Program-made: the position numbers and the translations under genes
Origin: an uncultured Planctomycetota bacterium
GTDB taxonomy: Bacteria; Planctomycetota; Brocadiia; CAIUPP01
Direction: 5' to 3'
Assembly (NCBI GenBank): GCA_903901045.1
Contig: CAIUPP010000130.1
Coordinates: 1-64,000 of the forward strand
DNA: 64,000 bases
Notes under the pieces: model-generated
The model's input: only the letters and a program-made list of their open reading frames with translations
Database searches by the model: none
Told to the model about the DNA's origin: nothing
In this document: piece by piece, positions 61,659-64,000 of the stretch
Layout: every line of letters starts with the position of its first letter
How positions within the stretch are numbered: the stretch's first letter is position 1

Positions 61659-62551
61659 GACCGCTCCTTGGGGTGAAGGACATCCGCCAGCCGCCCGGCG
61701 ATCAGGCCGATGCGCGGCCCCGGCACGACGAGGAAGTCCTCGGTGAGCAGGAAGATACGCCCGTCGCGCACGGCCGGAATCTTCGGCAACGCCGCCCAGT
61801 CGGCGATGATCCTCTTGCGCTGTTCCTCGGAGAATTTCTGCGACGGATACGCCTCGATGATGACCTGCGGAGCAAGCTGGATGAGCGATTCCGCGCTGAT
61901 CTGCGGATAGGATTCCTGAACCTCCTCGTAGACGTTCCGGCCGCCTGCCAGCGTGAGCATCTCCGTGAGGAAGCTGGTGCCCCCCGTGGCGAACAGGCCG
62001 CGGGGCGAGCCGGGGGCGCGCCCCACGCAGAAGAAGACGCTGGTCCGCGGCAGCCCCTGCACGCGCGCCCGCACGGCGGCCAGATCGGCCAGGATTTTCT
62101 TCTGAAGCGCGGCGGCGTTCTCCGGCACGCCGAGCCGGTCCCCCAGTTGGCGCACCCCGTCCAGAATGCTCCCCACGCGCAGCATCTTCACGCGCATCAC
62201 CTCGATGCCCCGCTCCGCGCAGAGCTGCTCCACCTTCTCATGCTTCTCCTGAACGATCACCAGGTCCGGCTTGAGCGAGGCGATCTTCTCCAGGTCGGCG
62301 TTGTACTGCGCGCCGACCGTGGGGAGTTTCACCGCCTCGGGGGGATAGACGGTGTACTCGCTGACGCCGACGACGCGATCCCCCGCGCCGAGCGCAAAGA
62401 CCGTCTCGGCGATATTCGGCGCCATGCAGACGATCCGCTGCGGGTAGCCCGTGCGCGCCGCGCCGGGCTTCTCCGCCCGCGACAGCAGCATCGAAAGCGC
62501 CACCGCGATCAGCGCCACCGCCGCCAGAATCACACAGTTCGTCTTGCTCAT
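61655..62551 (-). CDS. BtuF-like periplasmic binding protein of an ABC transporter
   Basis: A 298-residue type III (helical-backbone) binding protein. The N-terminus is a signal sequence or membrane anchor (CVILAAVALIAVALSMLLS). It is followed by QRIVCMAPNIAETVFALGAG, DRVVGVSEYTVYPPEAV, LPTVGAQYNADLEKIASLKP and DLVIVQEKHEKVEQL, then a second lobe with GGRNVYEEVQESYPQISAES. The YxxYPPEA stretch is typical of cobalamin BtuF-like proteins, but siderophore or haem binding is equally possible. ATG 62551 has AGGGTG about four bases upstream. It begins 18 bp after the HigA-type gene on the same strand. Confidence 0.88.
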   Translation of the reverse strand: MSKTNCVILAAVALIAVALSMLLSRAEKPGAARTGYPQRIVCMAPNIAETVFALGAGDRVVGVSEYTVYPPEAVKLPTVGAQYNADLEKIASLKPDLVIVQEKHEKVEQLCAERGIEVMRVKMLRVGSILDGVRQLGDRLGVPENAAALQKKILADLAAVRARVQGLPRTSVFFCVGRAPGSPRGLFATGGTSFLTEMLTLAGGRNVYEEVQESYPQISAESLIQLAPQVIIEAYPSQKFSEEQRKRIIADWAALPKIPAVRDGRIFLLTEDFLVVPGPRIGLIAGRLADVLHPKERS

Positions 62552-62569
62552 GATCACCCTAAGGCAAAG

Positions 62570-62860
62570 TCATACGGCAACGGCAAGCTTCTGCACCCGG
62601 CGCTCGACTTTGTGATGGACCAGGTCGTAAGTCGCATGGAGATTCATCCAGAATTGAGGGCTCGTTCCGAACGCCTTTGCGAAGAGCCATGCCGTCTCCG
62701 GAGTAATCGAGCGCCGGCCGTTGACGATTTCGTTGATCCGCTTGAAACTCACGCCGATGTGCCTGGCGAACGCCAATTGAGTGATCCCCATCGGCTTGAG
62801 GAATTCCTCCAAGAGCATCTCGCCCGGCAACGTGGGGTTCTTCGGCAGCCTGTCCGACAT
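62570..62860 (-). CDS. HigA-type antitoxin / XRE regulator, no adjacent toxin
   Basis: A 96-residue protein of the HigA antitoxin family: PTLPGEMLLEEFLKPMGITQ, LAFARHIGVSFKRINEIVNG (helix-turn-helix), RRSITPETAWLFAKAFGTSP and QFWMNLHATYDLVHH are near-diagnostic. HigA normally follows the HigB RNase toxin gene and represses the operon. Here no toxin precedes it: the upstream DNA is its own promoter and a palindromic repeat. ATG 62860 has GGAGGA eight bases upstream. It is followed 18 bp later by the ABC transporter genes, so it may have become a transport regulator, or it may be a relic of a toxin-antitoxin pair. Confidence 0.9.
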   Translation of the reverse strand: MSDRLPKNPTLPGEMLLEEFLKPMGITQLAFARHIGVSFKRINEIVNGRRSITPETAWLFAKAFGTSPQFWMNLHATYDLVHHKVERRVQKLAVAV

Positions 62861-62886
62861 GCTTTTCTTCCTCCGAGACGGTGTCA

Positions 62887-62916
62887 ATGGTAGACGGATA
62901 CCATCCTACCTGTCAA
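62887..62916 (-). promoter_or_regulatory. Promoter and operator of the HigA-type gene
   Basis: On the minus strand, TTGACA (62916-62911), 18 bp, TACCAT (62892-62887). The dyad ATGGTA-N6-TACCAT (62887-62904) covers the -10 and part of the spacer, a normal place for an autoregulatory HigA site. Confidence 0.55.
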
Positions 62917-62940
62917 TGTCGCGAAAGTCGGGGCCGCTTG

Positions 62941-63061
62941 TGGACTGCGGCGGCAACGACGCCGCTTTGGCTTGGTAAGGACTTGTTCACGCGCAGGACT
63001 TGCTGGGCAGGTATGCCGCGTTCACCAAGAGCCAAAGCGCCGCCGTTGGCGGCGCACTCCA
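62941..63061. repeat. 121-bp inverted-repeat element related to the MITE hairpin
   Basis: Arms of 36-38 bp (from TGGACTGCGGCGGCAACGAC at 62941 and ending GCGGCGCACTCCA at 63061) flank a 47-bp loop. The arms match the internal hairpin of the MITEs at 27325-27570 and 46466-46710, in reverse orientation, but the MITE terminal repeats are absent. It occupies the place where a higB gene would be expected. Confidence 0.65.
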
Positions 63062-63079
63062 TAGAAGGTCGCAAACCCT

Positions 63080-63178
63080 TCATAGGAGCATGATTAGGCC
63101 GTGGGGCGTCTGAACTGTGTACCAGTTCTTGCCGCTGCGAATGTCTTTGATTCCTCTGGGGGAGGTTATTTTCGCCAC
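63080..63178 (-). CDS. Possible 32-residue small protein
   Basis: A GTG-started frame (start 63178) with GGAG seven bases upstream reads AKITSPRGIKDIRSGKNWYT followed by VQTPHGLIMLL and a stop. It is too short for any family call, but it has a good ribosome site and lies between the truncated amidohydrolase and the repeat. It may be the surviving start of a gene cut by the repeat insertion. I do not recognise it. Confidence 0.3.
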   Translation of the reverse strand: MAKITSPRGIKDIRSGKNWYTVQTPHGLIMLL

Positions 63179-63209
63179 GGTTGCTCTCCAATCCGTGAGG
63201 CAGCCTGTC

Positions 63210-64000
63210 CTACAGCCCCAGCACCTTCGCGGCGTTTCCGCTCATGATCTTTTCATGAATATCGTAGCTGATGTGCCCGCTGGCGAGCGCGTCGCGCATG
63301 AAATCGACCAGCGGCGTCTTGTTGCTCGGCGCGCAGATATCCAGCCCGAAGCACAGCCGGTCCTGGAACTCCTCCATGAACCGGTAGCCCCACTCCGGAT
63401 CGCGGGAAACGGAGTTGCAGCCGCTCCCGCCGGACATATCCCCCCACAGGTTCGGGCACTCGCGGAAGAGCCGCGGCAGCGCGCCGCCGGGCAGCACTTT
63501 CCCCGGCGGGTATCCGCCGCGCTCCGCCTCGGAGACCGGCCCCACCTCCGACCAGAAAGCCTGGGAATGCCCCAGGAATTGCAGCTTCGGGAATTTCTTC
63601 AGCGCCCGCTCCAGCCCCTTCAGCCCCGGCTCGCCGATGAGCCCGTACATGCCGAACTCCTTGACGGCGATGTGGAACGTCACCGGCAGGCCGACGGTCT
63701 GGCAGTCTTCCAGCAGCCGCTGGACGCGCGGGTCGTCCCACCAGAGGTTGGCGACGAACTCCCCCATCCCCTTGCATCCGCGCTCCTTGTAGTATTGAAG
63801 CGTCGGGAGGAAGTTGTGGGTGGTGCTGTTGTCCTGGACGCGCGGGTCCACGCAGCAGAACTTGATGAAGCGGTCCGGCCAGCGGTCGCACGCGGCGTGA
63901 ATCTCCGGGTTCGACTGGATGTCCGGCAGCGCCTCGGGGGAGCTCAGCGGCAGGATGCACATCTTGTCCACCCCGCAGCGGTCCATGATGGCGATCAACT
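63210..64000 (-). CDS. Amidohydrolase-family protein, truncated by the window edge
   Basis: The C-terminal 262 residues or so of an amidohydrolase-2 TIM-barrel protein; the N-terminus, where the HxH metal motif should lie, is beyond position 64000. Visible are FIKFCCVDPRVQ, YKERGCKGMGEF, LPVTFHIAVKE, the QFLGHSQAFWSEV histidine strand, NLWGDMSGGSG, and the late RLCFGLDICAPSNKTPL aspartate region, then a typical C-terminal ISGNAAKVLGL-like end (IMSGNAAKVLGL). A metal-dependent hydrolase or decarboxylase is likely. The start and operon membership cannot be seen. Confidence 0.8.
   Translation of the reverse strand, partial: LIAIMDRCGVDKMCILPLSSPEALPDIQSNPEIHAACDRWPDRFIKFCCVDPRVQDNSTTHNFLPTLQYYKERGCKGMGEFVANLWWDDPRVQRLLEDCQTVGLPVTFHIAVKEFGMYGLIGEPGLKGLERALKKFPKLQFLGHSQAFWSEVGPVSEAERGGYPPGKVLPGGALPRLFRECPNLWGDMSGGSGCNSVSRDPEWGYRFMEEFQDRLCFGLDICAPSNKTPLVDFMRDALASGHISYDIHEKIMSGNAAKVLGL

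Noticed and set aside
62861-62940. A possible HigB C-terminal remnant upstream of higA (a frame ending SVYH then stop)
   Set aside because: Only a few residues fit, and the same bases make a better promoter/operator, so it is not annotated as a gene fragment.
62861-63209. A cobalamin riboswitch for the ABC operon
   Set aside because: No B12-box-like sequence or the expected long structured leader was found; the leader from the predicted start is only about 20 bases.

Overview
The window is GC-rich bacterial chromosome (well over 60% GC by eye) with no phage, plasmid, rRNA or CRISPR features. Its gene mix is typical of large-genome environmental heterotrophs known mostly from metagenomes: exported LamG/carbohydrate-binding proteins, two GH4 enzymes, UroD-like methyltransferase relatives, amidohydrolases, sugar isomerase/epimerases, DegT aminotransferases and Gfo/Idh oxidoreductases. 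The abundance of short intergenic palindromes points the same way. Planctomycetota, Lentisphaerota/Kiritimatiellota, Sumerlaeota or Hydrogenedentota-type lineages fit, but nothing here fixes the phylum. TTG and GTG starts behind strong Shine-Dalgarno (SD) sites are common.

Left part (1-22 kb): two minus-strand genes, including a 1507-residue secreted LamG/glycosidase-like protein, face a FadR-type regulator across a spacer holding a perfect palindrome. The regulator leads a plus-strand catabolic cluster: amidohydrolase, UroD-like protein, sugar kinase-HAD phosphatase fusion, a decayed IS3 transposase, a GH4 enzyme, and an amidohydrolase-aminotransferase fusion. Facing it is a tight five-gene minus operon: DegT aminotransferase, Gfo/Idh oxidoreductase, an unrecognised 425-residue protein, a propeller-like protein and a polysaccharide deacetylase. 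A divergent LacI-type regulator probably controls that operon through two shared CGGTTAAC sites.

Middle (22-35 kb): a metallophosphoesterase lipoprotein; an XRE-cupin/DegT/isomerase operon; a 246-bp MITE with 19-bp terminal inverted repeats and a 10-bp target duplication; a secreted protein; two large carbohydrate-type proteins; and a second GH4 enzyme. From about 35.1 to 36.7 kb lies a lower-GC pocket of small unrelated genes next to tRNA-Ser(UGA).

Right part (36.8-64 kb): mostly housekeeping and envelope genes. These are the bifunctional nuclease, purC, a CPBP protease, an FMN reductase coupled to a lone RnfB-like ferredoxin, a B12-type radical SAM enzyme, a second UroD-like protein, a TPR membrane protein coupled to a glycosyltransferase, asd, an MFS transporter, argS, a DUF255 protein and an ankyrin lipoprotein. 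At the right end an orphan HigA-type regulator, with its own promoter and operator, heads a cobalamin/siderophore-type ABC operon that runs on into a sugar isomerase and a DUF89 phosphatase. The last gene, an amidohydrolase, runs off the right edge.

The most notable signals are the unusual fusions, the LacI-controlled operon with an unknown protein, the MITE family, the REP-like palindromes and the HigA-ABC arrangement. All functions are inferred from recognised motifs; no similarity search was run.
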